This document shows, in pieces, positions 1-5,943 of a stretch of DNA of 5,943 bases. Location: the NCBI GenBank assembly GCA_016462095.1, contig JAEMTW010000123.1:1-5943 (forward strand), given 5' to 3'. The notes beneath the pieces were generated by a model. The model searched no databases. It was not told where the DNA came from and saw only the letters and a program-made list of their open reading frames with translations. The translations under genes were made by a program, and so were the position numbers. Positions within the stretch are counted from its first letter, which is position 1. Each line of letters begins with the position of its first letter. Origin of the DNA: Thermoleophilia bacterium (GTDB taxonomy: Bacteria > Actinomycetota > Thermoleophilia > Gaiellales > F1-60-MAGs149).

Positions 1-18
1 CAATCGAGCGGCCTCTAA

Positions 19-49
19 CTTCCTAAAAGGGTCTGACCCCAATAGGAAG
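19..49. repeat. 31-nt interrupted palindrome, REP-like or terminator hairpin
   Basis: Outer arms CTTCCTA (19-25) and TAGGAAG (43-49) are exact reverse complements. Inner arms GGGTC (29-33) and GACCC (35-39) are also exact reverse complements. Both pairs share the same centre, base 34, and are separated by an unpaired 3x3 internal loop (26-28 against 40-42). Twelve of the fifteen position pairs are complementary, which is hard to explain by chance. The core, GGGGTCAGACCC on the minus strand, resembles a motif I remember from dispersed repeats and REP-associated transposase flanks in other genomes. That link is from memory and unverified. No second copy is visible in this window. It could equally be the terminator of the minus-strand operon. 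Confidence 0.6.
25..39 (-). terminator. Possible intrinsic terminator of the dehydrogenase operon
   Basis: Read on the minus strand, the inner stem GGGTC-A-GACCC (39 down to 29) is followed directly by TTTT (28 down to 25). It lies about 14 nt past the TGA of the last operon gene. The position and the stem-then-T pattern fit a Rho-independent terminator. The T run is only four bases and the stem only four or five pairs, so it would be weak. The outer arms of the palindrome compete for the same region. A terminator role is an inference from position. Confidence 0.3.
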
Positions 50-53
50 CTGA

Positions 54-2468
54 TCAGAGCAGACGAGAACCAGTTGGATCGACAAGTCGGTCGGCCATAA
101 CGGTTGCCGTCACCGGCCCGTCGAGCGTCTCGACGACCAACTGTTCGCCCTCCGCTAGATCGGTCGGGAGGTACGCGTAGGCCAGCATCCGTTCGACGCT
201 GTAGCCGTAGGCGACGGAGCGCAGTCGACTGACCGCCTCACCGTCGCGCAACACAACCTCGCCTCCATAGGCCGAGACCCAACCGCCAGTGCCCAAGGCG
301 AGCGTGCGAATCCGTGTCGTGAAGCCCTCTTCGCGACGAACGAGGAGGACATCGCGACCGATAAAATCGGCGTCCTTCTTGGCGCAGAACGCAAGACCAG
401 CCTGGTCGGGCGTATCGTTCGGCGTCAGATCGGTGCCGATGTAGCGGTAGCCCTTCTCCATGCGCAGACCATCAAGCGCGCGATACCCGCAGACGCGAAT
501 GCCGTGGTCTGCACCGGCGGCCATCAGTCGATCCCAGACGGCGACCGTCCAGGCGGGGTCGACGTAGAGCTCGTAGCCAAACTCGCCGACGTACGTGATG
601 CGTTGTGCGAAGGCCGGCGCCGAGCCGACGACGATGTCCTGCCCCGTGCCAAACGGAAAGGCCTCGTTGCTGAGGTCCGCAGTCGTGGCAGCGGTCATCA
701 CCGCACGGGCGTGCGGGCCCCAGATGCCAATCACCGACAGTCGATCGCTCTCGTCGATCAATTCGACATCGAGTTGGAGGCGATGGGCGATGCCGTGCAA
801 CCAGCCGAGATCGGAGGCAAGTGCACCCGCGCCGGTGACCATCCGGAAGCGATGCTCGGCAAGGCGCGTCACCGTGACGTCCGCGATCATGCCGCCGCGA
901 TGATCCAGCATCTGCGTGTAGATGACGCTGCCGATCGCTCGATCCATCGAGGCATCGCAGGCGAATTCGACGAGCGTCTCTGCATCGGCTCCCTCAATCG
1001 AGAGCTTGCCGAAGCTGGACAGATCGATGATGCCGACCGCTTCGCGCATTGCGCGATGCTCTTCGCCGACGAGCTCGAAGAAGGGCGGCTTGCCCCAGCC
1101 CCAGGCGCGCTGGTCGGCGCCCATACGACGCCACGGCTTGCCGGGATCGATGTAGTCGGCGCGCTCGAAGCCCGACTTGACTCCGAACACGGTGCCGGCC
1201 TCTTGAAGACGACCGTGCAAGGCGGAGAGACGCGTCGGGCGACCCCACTCGTCTTGATCGAACGGATAGCGGAGGCGGTAGTAGTAGCGATAGGCCTCTT
1301 GCGCCGCAATTGCTGCGTGCTGCGGATCGCGGTAGACCGAACCGAAACGCCACGGTCGATAGCCCGATACATCGAGTTCGGTCTCCCCCGTCGTAATCCA
1401 CTCGGCAATCGTTTTGCCAATACCACCCGCGCCACCAAAGCCATTCAGCGACAGCCCTGCGGCCATCCAGAAACCAGGCACACCAGGCATCGGTCCAAGC
1501 AGTGGGTTGCCGTCGGGCGTCATCGCATCGGGATGACAGACCAGGCTGACGACGCCGGCCTTCTCGAGGAAGGGGAAGCGCCGAATCGCGCCCTCCATCA
1601 ACTGTGCGAAGCGCTCCTCACTCGGCGGCAGCGACCGCGCGCTGTGCTCCCACGGCACGCCATCGACCCACCGCGACGGTGCATCAGGCTCGTAGCCACC
1701 AAAGAGAATGCCGCCCGCCTCGGACTTGCCGTAGACGAGATTGTCGGGATCGCGGAAGCACGGCATGTCGCGTGGCAACTCGAAGCCATCGACCGCGTGG
1801 AGCGCGATGTGCTGATGATCGACCGGCGTCGACGGCACCCACGTGCCAACCATCGCGGCGATCCGCGGTGCCCAGATGCCCGCAGCATTGACGACACACG
1901 GCGTTGCGATCCGACCCTGCTCGGTCATGACAGCGGTGATCTCGCCGTGCGCGCCTCGCTCGATTGCCGTCACGCGGCAGTGCTGCTTGATCTCGACGCC
2001 AAGATCGCGGGCGGCGTTCGCCAGCGCGTAGGTTGCTCGGTGGGGATCAAGCCAACCGTCTTGCGGGACCCAAAGGCCACCGAAGAGACTCTCGGGCGAC
2101 GCCGCCGGCATCTTCTCGAGCGACTCCTCGGGAGACAAGAGGTCGACCTCCATGCCAATCCCGCGAGCGCGCGAGGCACCGCGCTTCATCTCGGCGAGCT
2201 GCTCGGGTGACGAGGCAATCCGCAGCGAGCCGGTCGTCTCGAAGACCTCGAGCTCGTTGAACAGCTCGATCGAATACTTCCGAAACCGCATCATCGTCTG
2301 CGAGGGGTTGAACTGCGTGACCAGACCGGCGGCATGGCACGTCGAGCCACTGGTCAACTCGCCCTTCTCGATCAGCATCACCTGTCCAGCGCCTGCTTTT
2401 GCCAGGTGATAGGCGATGCTCGCGCCCGTCACTCCCCCACCAATCACCACAACGTCGGCCTGGTCCAT
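54..2468 (-). CDS. GcvT-fused FAD oxidoreductase, dimethylglycine/sarcosine dehydrogenase-like (804 aa)
   Basis: A probable cytosolic flavoenzyme that oxidises an N-methyl amine and transfers the methyl carbon to tetrahydrofolate. The N-terminal DAO-type FAD domain spans about residues 4-358. It has a dinucleotide-fold glycine motif GGGVTG (10-15), ribose-binding Glu34, and the histidine of a CHAAG motif (His45), which aligns with the covalent flavin-linking histidine of dimethylglycine dehydrogenase. Here Cys44 replaces the tryptophan usual before that histidine. A central FAO_M-like segment (about 361-416) follows, then a GcvT folate domain (about 418-695) with Asp530 in the position of the T-protein catalytic aspartate and the motif TYVGEFGYEL (625-634), then a C-terminal GcvT barrel (about 715-799). 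Length is normal for the family (about 800-850 aa). The frame stays open 39 codons upstream, but the ATG at 2468 is preferred: it has an AGGAG site 5 nt upstream and the protein then begins directly at the FAD fold. Substrate and electron acceptor (ETF or oxygen) cannot be read from sequence. Confidence 0.9.
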   Translation of the reverse strand: MDQADVVVIGGGVTGASIAYHLAKAGAGQVMLIEKGELTSGSTCHAAGLVTQFNPSQTMMRFRKYSIELFNELEVFETTGSLRIASSPEQLAEMKRGASRARGIGMEVDLLSPEESLEKMPAASPESLFGGLWVPQDGWLDPHRATYALANAARDLGVEIKQHCRVTAIERGAHGEITAVMTEQGRIATPCVVNAAGIWAPRIAAMVGTWVPSTPVDHQHIALHAVDGFELPRDMPCFRDPDNLVYGKSEAGGILFGGYEPDAPSRWVDGVPWEHSARSLPPSEERFAQLMEGAIRRFPFLEKAGVVSLVCHPDAMTPDGNPLLGPMPGVPGFWMAAGLSLNGFGGAGGIGKTIAEWITTGETELDVSGYRPWRFGSVYRDPQHAAIAAQEAYRYYYRLRYPFDQDEWGRPTRLSALHGRLQEAGTVFGVKSGFERADYIDPGKPWRRMGADQRAWGWGKPPFFELVGEEHRAMREAVGIIDLSSFGKLSIEGADAETLVEFACDASMDRAIGSVIYTQMLDHRGGMIADVTVTRLAEHRFRMVTGAGALASDLGWLHGIAHRLQLDVELIDESDRLSVIGIWGPHARAVMTAATTADLSNEAFPFGTGQDIVVGSAPAFAQRITYVGEFGYELYVDPAWTVAVWDRLMAAGADHGIRVCGYRALDGLRMEKGYRYIGTDLTPNDTPDQAGLAFCAKKDADFIGRDVLLVRREEGFTTRIRTLALGTGGWVSAYGGEVVLRDGEAVSRLRSVAYGYSVERMLAYAYLPTDLAEGEQLVVETLDGPVTATVMADRLVDPTGSRLL

Positions 2469-2473
2469 CGGTA

Positions 2474-2478
2474 CTCCT
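2474..2478 (-). promoter_or_regulatory. Ribosome binding site overlapping the upstream stop codon
   Basis: On the minus strand the sequence reads cTAGGAGtaccgATG. The AGGAG core (2478 down to 2474) shares its first two bases with the TAG stop of the upstream gene (2479-2477) and sits 5 nt before the ATG at 2468. It fixes the start of the downstream gene and implies that ribosomes finishing the upstream gene feed directly into this one. Confidence 0.85.
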
Positions 2479-4933
2479 AGAGCAGCACGCGGCTGCGGTT
2501 GGGGTCGTAAAACGGTTTGAGTGACGCCTCGACGGCGAAGCGTTGACCATTGACTTCGACGGCGTAGGAGCCATCGTTGATCCACGCGGCGCTGATGCCC
2601 TCTGGATTACGGGCATAGCCGAGCGCCACAGCCCCACCAACGGCATGGCCATACGCCGCACTCGTCGTGTAGCCGAGCGGCTCGTCGTTGCGCCAGAGTC
2701 GCTCGCCACCCCAGAGGGTGACGCCAGACTCGGTGGCCATAAACGCCACGAGGCGCTTGGTCAGTGCGTCGGGGCCTGCTTCGCGCTGCGCGAGCAGTGC
2801 CTCACGACCCACGAAACCATCAGGGGTATCCCAGGCGATCGCAAACGACAGACCAGCCTCGATCGGCGTCTCGTCGGGCGAGAGCTCGTGGCCCCAGGCG
2901 CGGTAGGCCTTCTCGAGGCGCAGCGAGTTGATCGCGTAGTGCCCCGCCAACTTTGCACCGTGGTCGGGCGCAGCTGCGAGCACTGCCTCGAGCACCGTCG
3001 TCGCGTCAGCAGCAGGGACGTGCAACTCCCAGCCAAGTTCGCCGACGTACGTCACGCGCGCAGCGTGGACGCTGGCACCAGCGATGCCGAGTTCGCGCAC
3101 GGCTCCAAACGGGAAGGCCTCGTTCGAGAGGTCGCCTTCGACGAGTGGTTGGAGCAGCGCCCGACTGCTGGGGCCCATCACGCTCAATACGGCCGATGCA
3201 GCCGTCACATCCTCGACCGTGCAGTCGCTGCCCTCGGCGCCACGTCGCACGTGCCAAAGATCGCGAATGCGTTGGGCAGTGCCCGTAATCAGGCGAAACC
3301 GATCCTCTGCGAGCCGCAGCACGGTCAGGTCGCTAAAGAAGCGGCCGCGCTCGTCGAGCATTGCCGTATAGACCAGCGTGCCCGGGTCGACATCGACGTC
3401 GTTCGCACAGAGTCGGTTTAACACGCGCACGGCGTCGACTCCCGTGACCTCGAGCTTGCCGAAGCCCGACTGGTCGAAGATCGCGGCCGACTCGCGACAG
3501 GCGAGGTGCTCCGCTCGATGCTCGGCAAACCACGATTGCCGACCGAAGGAGTACTCGACGGTTGGCGTGGTACCGACATCGCCAAAGAAATTCGGGCGCT
3601 CGATACCGGCCTTCTCGCCGAACCACGCTCCATGCGCCTTGATCACGTCGTGTACCGGCGAGGTGCGCAGCGGACGCCCGGTCAACAGTTCGCGATTGGG
3701 GTAGGCCATCAGGTAGTGCGTGCCCAGCGCCTCAGTGACACGCTGACGAAGGTACTCAAGATCGTTCTGCTCGGGTGCGAAACGTGCCGGGTCGACCATG
3801 CTCAGGTCGTACGGTGGGAAGCCGTCGATCATCCAGGCAGCCAGCGCCTCGCCGACTCCGCCACCAAAGGCCATGCCGGCGGAGTTCATCCCCGCGCAGA
3901 CCCAAACACCAGGGACGTTCGGAGCCGGTCCGAGCATGAAATTCGCGTCGGGCGTAAACGACTCCGGGCCATTGACGAACCGTTCGAAGCCGACCTCCTC
4001 AAGAATCGGCAGGCGATGTAGACCCGCTTCGAGTGGTGGCCCGAAATGGTCCCAATCGTCTTCCAGCAGCTGAAACGAGAAGGGGTGCGGCACGGGATCG
4101 ACCTGCCACGCCTTGGTGACGGCCTGGAAGGCACCAAGCCGAATCTTGTTGTGCACCGTCAGGTAGTACGTGCAGCCGTCGGCATCGCGCGTGCAGGGAT
4201 ACATATCGATGTCGCCGGCGATGGGGTTCGAATCGGCGTAGTGATGCTCGACGGGCGCCAACGGAATGCTGATCCCAAACTTCTGCCCCAAGTCTCGCGA
4301 CCACATGCCACCGGCCAGCACGATCTCCTCTGCCTCCAGCACGTCACCCGACTCGAGCAGCACTCCGGTGGCGCGACCGTTGGCAACTTGGAGGCCTGTC
4401 ACGCGCACGTGTTCGCAGATCGTGGCGCCACGCATCGCGGCACCCTTGGCGAGTGCCCGAGCCACGCCTGCTGGTTCGACCTTACCGTCGTCGGGAATGT
4501 GCAGCCCCCCGACGAGGTCGTCGCCGTACTGCAACGGAAAGAGGTCGATTGCCTCTTGCTTGCCGACCATGTTGACGTCGATCCCGAGGTGCTGGGCCAT
4601 CGCACCGGTGCGGCGGTACTGGAACATCCGCTCCTCGTTGCGCGCCACGTAGAGCGTCCCACACTGGCGCCAGTCGACTGCCTCCCCTGTCTCGGCTTCC
4701 AGCCCGGCGTAGAGCTTGGCCGACGCGTCGCACATTTGCGCAAACGTGCTGCTGGTGCGGAGACGGCCGACCATCCCGGCTGCATGCCACGTCGTGCCGC
4801 CACCGATCTCGGTCTGCTCGAGCAGCACCACGTCTTGCTCACCCGCTTTGGCAAGGTGGTACGCGATGCTCGCGCCAATCACACCACCGCCGATGATGAC
4901 GATGCGTGCGCGACTCGGTACAGTTGCACTCAT
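2477..4933 (-). CDS. GcvT-fused FAD oxidoreductase, sarcosine/dimethylglycine dehydrogenase-like (818 aa)
   Basis: First gene of the operon and paralogue of the next. It probably catalyses oxidative N-demethylation with one-carbon transfer to tetrahydrofolate. Domains in order: DAO-type FAD domain (about 10-366) with GGGVIG (15-20), ribose-binding Glu39 and the canonical TTWHAAG motif whose His50 aligns with the covalent flavin histidine; a central FAO_M-like domain (about 369-424); a GcvT folate domain (about 427-700) containing GAWFGEKAGIERPNFF (435-450), Asp535 in the T-protein aspartate position and TYVGELGWEL (628-637); and a C-terminal GcvT barrel (about 725-809). The segment MVGRLRTS after the histidine motif leans towards the sarcosine dehydrogenase branch, a weak by-eye judgement. 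His230 in VEHHY may match the active-site histidine of bacterial dimethylglycine oxidase. There is no signal peptide, frameshift or truncation. The ATG at 4933 has an AGGTG site 5 nt upstream. It shares the exact string DLSNEAFPFG (601-610) with its paralogue. The exact substrate is unproven. Confidence 0.9.
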   Translation of the reverse strand: MSATVPSRARIVIIGGGVIGASIAYHLAKAGEQDVVLLEQTEIGGGTTWHAAGMVGRLRTSSTFAQMCDASAKLYAGLEAETGEAVDWRQCGTLYVARNEERMFQYRRTGAMAQHLGIDVNMVGKQEAIDLFPLQYGDDLVGGLHIPDDGKVEPAGVARALAKGAAMRGATICEHVRVTGLQVANGRATGVLLESGDVLEAEEIVLAGGMWSRDLGQKFGISIPLAPVEHHYADSNPIAGDIDMYPCTRDADGCTYYLTVHNKIRLGAFQAVTKAWQVDPVPHPFSFQLLEDDWDHFGPPLEAGLHRLPILEEVGFERFVNGPESFTPDANFMLGPAPNVPGVWVCAGMNSAGMAFGGGVGEALAAWMIDGFPPYDLSMVDPARFAPEQNDLEYLRQRVTEALGTHYLMAYPNRELLTGRPLRTSPVHDVIKAHGAWFGEKAGIERPNFFGDVGTTPTVEYSFGRQSWFAEHRAEHLACRESAAIFDQSGFGKLEVTGVDAVRVLNRLCANDVDVDPGTLVYTAMLDERGRFFSDLTVLRLAEDRFRLITGTAQRIRDLWHVRRGAEGSDCTVEDVTAASAVLSVMGPSSRALLQPLVEGDLSNEAFPFGAVRELGIAGASVHAARVTYVGELGWELHVPAADATTVLEAVLAAAPDHGAKLAGHYAINSLRLEKAYRAWGHELSPDETPIEAGLSFAIAWDTPDGFVGREALLAQREAGPDALTKRLVAFMATESGVTLWGGERLWRNDEPLGYTTSAAYGHAVGGAVALGYARNPEGISAAWINDGSYAVEVNGQRFAVEASLKPFYDPNRSRVLL

Positions 4934-4938
4934 GAGGA

Positions 4939-4943
4939 CACCT
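4939..4943 (-). promoter_or_regulatory. Ribosome binding site of the 818-aa dehydrogenase gene
   Basis: On the minus strand, AGGTG (4943 down to 4939) lies 5 nt before the ATG at 4933. It is a moderate Shine-Dalgarno match. Its first base is also the first base of the left 13-bp operator-like repeat, so a regulator bound there would sit immediately beside the translation start region. Confidence 0.55.
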
Positions 4944-4955
4944 GTCTGGACATGT
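4943..4955. promoter_or_regulatory. Candidate GntR/HutC operator, left copy
   Basis: The sequence is TGTCTGGACATGT. Its first ten bases form an inverted repeat TGTC-TG-GACA with perfect 4-bp arms. It matches the right copy (4976-4988) at 11 of 13 positions, 33 bp away on the same strand, about three helical turns. HutC-subfamily regulators such as PhnF, DasR and NagR bind sites with a GTCTAGAC-like core, and GTCTGGAC differs by one base. It lies between the divergent start codons, beside the dehydrogenase ribosome binding site. Binding is an inference. Confidence 0.5.
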
Positions 4956-4962
4956 ACAGCTC

Positions 4963-4966
4963 AAGG
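4963..4966 (+). promoter_or_regulatory. Weak ribosome binding site for the TTG start of the regulator
   Basis: AAGG lies 8 nt before the TTG at 4975. It is the only Shine-Dalgarno-like sequence at a suitable distance. A weak site with a TTG codon suggests low translation, as is common for local repressors. Confidence 0.4.
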
Positions 4967-4974
4967 TCGCAGAC

Positions 4975-5793
4975 TTGTCTAGTCATGTCAAGAGCCAAGG
5001 CGGCGACGTTCTCCGGGCTGTTACCCGCCGCTTTGCTGCGCTTGACGACGCCCAGGCCGCGCACGTACGTCTCGCCGCGGCACTGCGCGAGACGATCGAC
5101 GCCGGCGACCTTCGCCCCGGCGATCCACTGCCAGGCGATGCCGCTTTGAGCGACGCGACAGGCCTGGCGCGCGGCACGGTCCGCCAGGCCGTTGGCACCC
5201 TTCGTGGCGAAGGTCGCGTACAGACGCGCCAGGGCGCACGCACCACCGTGCTGACCCGCCCGCGCCTGCAGCCGTTCTCCGAGTTGCTGTCCTTCTCGGC
5301 CTGGGCGCGCACGATCGATGCGGTCCCGAGCGCACGCGTCGTCGAGCTCGCACGAGGCGCCGCGGGTGACACCGCGGCGGATGCACTCCACCTTGCGCGC
5401 GGGGCAGGCGCGTGGTCGCTGCTGCGAGTCCGTCTGCTCGATGGAGAGCCGACGCTCGTCGAGCGAGCGACCTACCCCGAGACGATTGGCGCACTCCTCG
5501 TCGACGCCGAACTCGAGCACGGATCCGTCTACGAAGCCCTCGCCGAGCACGGCGTCATCGTGGCCTCCGGCCACCACCGCATCAGTGCTGTCGGCGCGGA
5601 TCGCCAGACGGCTCTGCTGCTCAACGTCAAGACCGGCACGCCGTTCCTCCGGCAAGAACGCACCGTCTACGCCAGCGATGGCACACCGATCGAACACTCG
5701 GACGACCTCTGGCGGGGCGATGCGATCGTGCTCGACGCTGCCAATTCTGCCCAGGGTTCGCTGCTTTCGCGGCGCGCTCCCGACGGGGCCTGA
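4975..5793 (+). CDS. GntR-family transcriptional regulator, HutC subfamily with UTRA domain (272 aa)
   Basis: A DNA-binding regulator, most likely a ligand-released repressor of the divergent dehydrogenase operon and of itself. A GntR winged helix-turn-helix spans about residues 27-93: LRETIDAGDLRPGDPLP (37-53) is the family signature, and GLARGTVRQAVGTL (63-76) covers the recognition helix. The usual PSERELA segment is diverged here to PGDAALS. The wing ends at QGART (86-90). A UTRA effector domain follows (about 99-252), with RVRLLDGEPTLVERATYP (151-168), GSVYEALAEHG (183-193) and TPIEHSDDLWRGD (237-249), all typical UTRA positions. Length suits the subfamily (about 240-270 aa). The TTG at 4975 is chosen because an in-frame TGA lies upstream at 4933-4935 and no ATG, GTG or other TTG occurs before the winged helix. 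The effector cannot be deduced; a methylated glycine derivative is a guess from the neighbours. Confidence 0.88.
   Translation: MSSHVKSQGGDVLRAVTRRFAALDDAQAAHVRLAAALRETIDAGDLRPGDPLPGDAALSDATGLARGTVRQAVGTLRGEGRVQTRQGARTTVLTRPRLQPFSELLSFSAWARTIDAVPSARVVELARGAAGDTAADALHLARGAGAWSLLRVRLLDGEPTLVERATYPETIGALLVDAELEHGSVYEALAEHGVIVASGHHRISAVGADRQTALLLNVKTGTPFLRQERTVYASDGTPIEHSDDLWRGDAIVLDAANSAQGSLLSRRAPDGA
4976..4988. promoter_or_regulatory. Candidate GntR/HutC operator, right copy, over the regulator start codon
   Basis: The sequence is TGTCTAGTCATGT, the near-duplicate of 4943-4955. The core GTCTAGTC differs by one base from the GTCTAGAC palindrome typical of HutC-type operators. It overlaps the last two bases of the regulator's TTG start codon and also overlaps the TTGACA hexamer of the opposite-strand operon promoter (4986-4991). 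A partly overlapping inverted repeat AGAC-TT-GTCT lies at 4971-4980. Occupancy here could block both the operon promoter and the regulator gene. Confidence 0.45.
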
Positions 5794-5811
5794 TTTCCCT
5801 CCGCAGACTGG

Positions 5812-5943
5812 TCAGAGGACGACCGTCAGATTTTCGTTCATGCCACGTCCTCCGTAGTAGCTTTGGTGATCCGTTGATGAGACCGGGCGCTGAGGTTCCG
5901 TCACGAACGAGACCGGCCGGTCGGCGGCGACGACCCGCCGATC
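5812..5943 (-). CDS. C-terminal end of an unidentified protein, cut by the window edge
   Basis: From the right edge, the minus strand reads open for 43 codons and ends in TGA (5814-5812). The C-terminus is SYYGGRGMNENLTVVL. Codon composition by position is gene-like: about 70% G+C at first, 49% at second and 72% at third positions, counted by hand. One alternative minus-strand frame stops early; the other continues antisense through the regulator gene and is arginine-rich, as shadow frames are. I do not recognise the family. The gene converges on the regulator, whose stop is 18 bp away. It is on the same strand as the dehydrogenase operon but separated from it by the regulator gene, so it has its own promoter outside the window. 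The internal ATG at codon 35 has a GGAGG upstream, so a 9-codon ORF is a less likely alternative. Confidence 0.5.
   Translation of the reverse strand, partial: DRRVVAADRPVSFVTEPQRPVSSTDHQSYYGGRGMNENLTVVL

Larger units (their letters stand above)
1..53. other. Non-coding left flank
   Basis: This short stretch lies beyond the stop codon of the 804-aa dehydrogenase gene. I found no plausible coding frame in it on either strand. Its only notable content is the interrupted palindrome at 19-49, described separately. The palindrome's nearest base is 4 nt past the stop codon at 54-56. Confidence 0.6.
4963..4991 (-). promoter_or_regulatory. Candidate sigma-70-type promoter of the dehydrogenase operon
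   Basis: A perfect -35 hexamer TTGACA occurs on the minus strand (4991 down to 4986). With a 17-bp spacer the -10 position would be GACCTT (4968 down to 4963), a poor match to TATAAT. Transcription would then start near 4956, leaving a leader of about 20-25 nt before the ATG at 4933. The hexamer lies inside the first codons of the divergent regulator gene. The strong -35 and its position support it; the weak -10 is the main doubt. Confidence 0.35.

Noticed and set aside
504..2210. A 568-codon open frame on the plus strand, antisense to the 804-aa dehydrogenase
   Set aside because: It is a shadow frame produced by high G+C content. The opposite strand encodes a complete, recognisable four-domain enzyme, and the antisense translation shows no domain pattern.
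2469..2585. A 39-residue N-terminal extension of the downstream dehydrogenase
   Set aside because: The extension is arginine-rich, overlaps the end of the upstream gene and has no family counterpart. The ATG at 2468 has a well-spaced AGGAG and puts the FAD fold at the N-terminus.
579..3055. Matching DNA words in the two dehydrogenase genes, such as cgccgacgtacgt near 587 and near 3040
   Set aside because: These fall at homologous codons (the TYVGE motif) of the two paralogues and reflect shared protein sequence, not a separate repeat element.
4046..5149. A 367-codon plus-strand open frame spanning the divergent promoter region
   Set aside because: It is antisense to the 818-aa dehydrogenase and out of frame with the GntR regulator it runs into. 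Its translation resembles no family and is a composition artefact.
5808..5834. A possible hairpin with GGTC/GACC arms followed by ATTTT after the regulator stop
   Set aside because: The stem is only four pairs with a bulge, and it lies inside the 3' end of the probable convergent minus-strand gene. It is too weak to call a terminator.
5812..5841. A 9-codon minus-strand ORF (MNENLTVVL) with a GGAGG upstream, possibly a leader peptide
   Set aside because: The same frame stays open without a stop to the window edge with coding-like composition, so these codons are better read as the end of a longer gene.

Overview
The window is from a bacterial chromosome with high G+C coding sequence. The strong preference for G or C at third codon positions and the operon style would fit a high-GC actinobacterium or proteobacterium, but nothing here fixes the phylum and I do not claim one. 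The gene structure is bacterial: Shine-Dalgarno sites, an 8-bp intergenic gap and a TTG start codon.

Layout, left to right. Positions 1-53 are non-coding and hold a 31-nt interrupted palindrome (19-49) just past the end of the first gene. It may act as that operon's terminator or be a dispersed REP-like repeat. Two large minus-strand genes follow, read right to left: an upstream gene (4933 down to 2477, 818 aa) and a downstream gene (2468 down to 54, 804 aa). They are paralogues with the domain order of dimethylglycine and sarcosine dehydrogenases: an FAD-binding DAO domain, a short central domain, and a GcvT-like tetrahydrofolate aminomethyltransferase domain with its C-terminal barrel. The stop codon of the first overlaps the ribosome binding site of the second, so they are almost certainly one translationally coupled operon. 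A plus-strand gene (4975-5793) is divergent from this operon and encodes a GntR-family regulator of the HutC type (winged helix plus UTRA ligand domain). Only 41 bp separate the two start codons. At the right edge, a minus-strand reading frame (5943 down to 5812) enters the window and ends 18 bp past the regulator's stop. It looks like the C-terminus of a further protein that I cannot identify.

How the genes work together (inference). The two oxidoreductases probably remove N-methyl groups in sequence from a methylated amine such as dimethylglycine then sarcosine, passing the one-carbon unit to tetrahydrofolate as 5,10-methylene-THF. The GntR/UTRA protein probably represses the operon and itself until a pathway compound binds. 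The divergent promoter region has two near-identical 13-bp sites (11 of 13 matching, 33 bp apart) resembling the GTCTAGAC-type operators of HutC-family regulators. One lies next to a TTGACA -35 hexamer of the operon and over the regulator's own start codon. I see no CRISPR array, RNA gene, transposase or evidence of a wholly new system.
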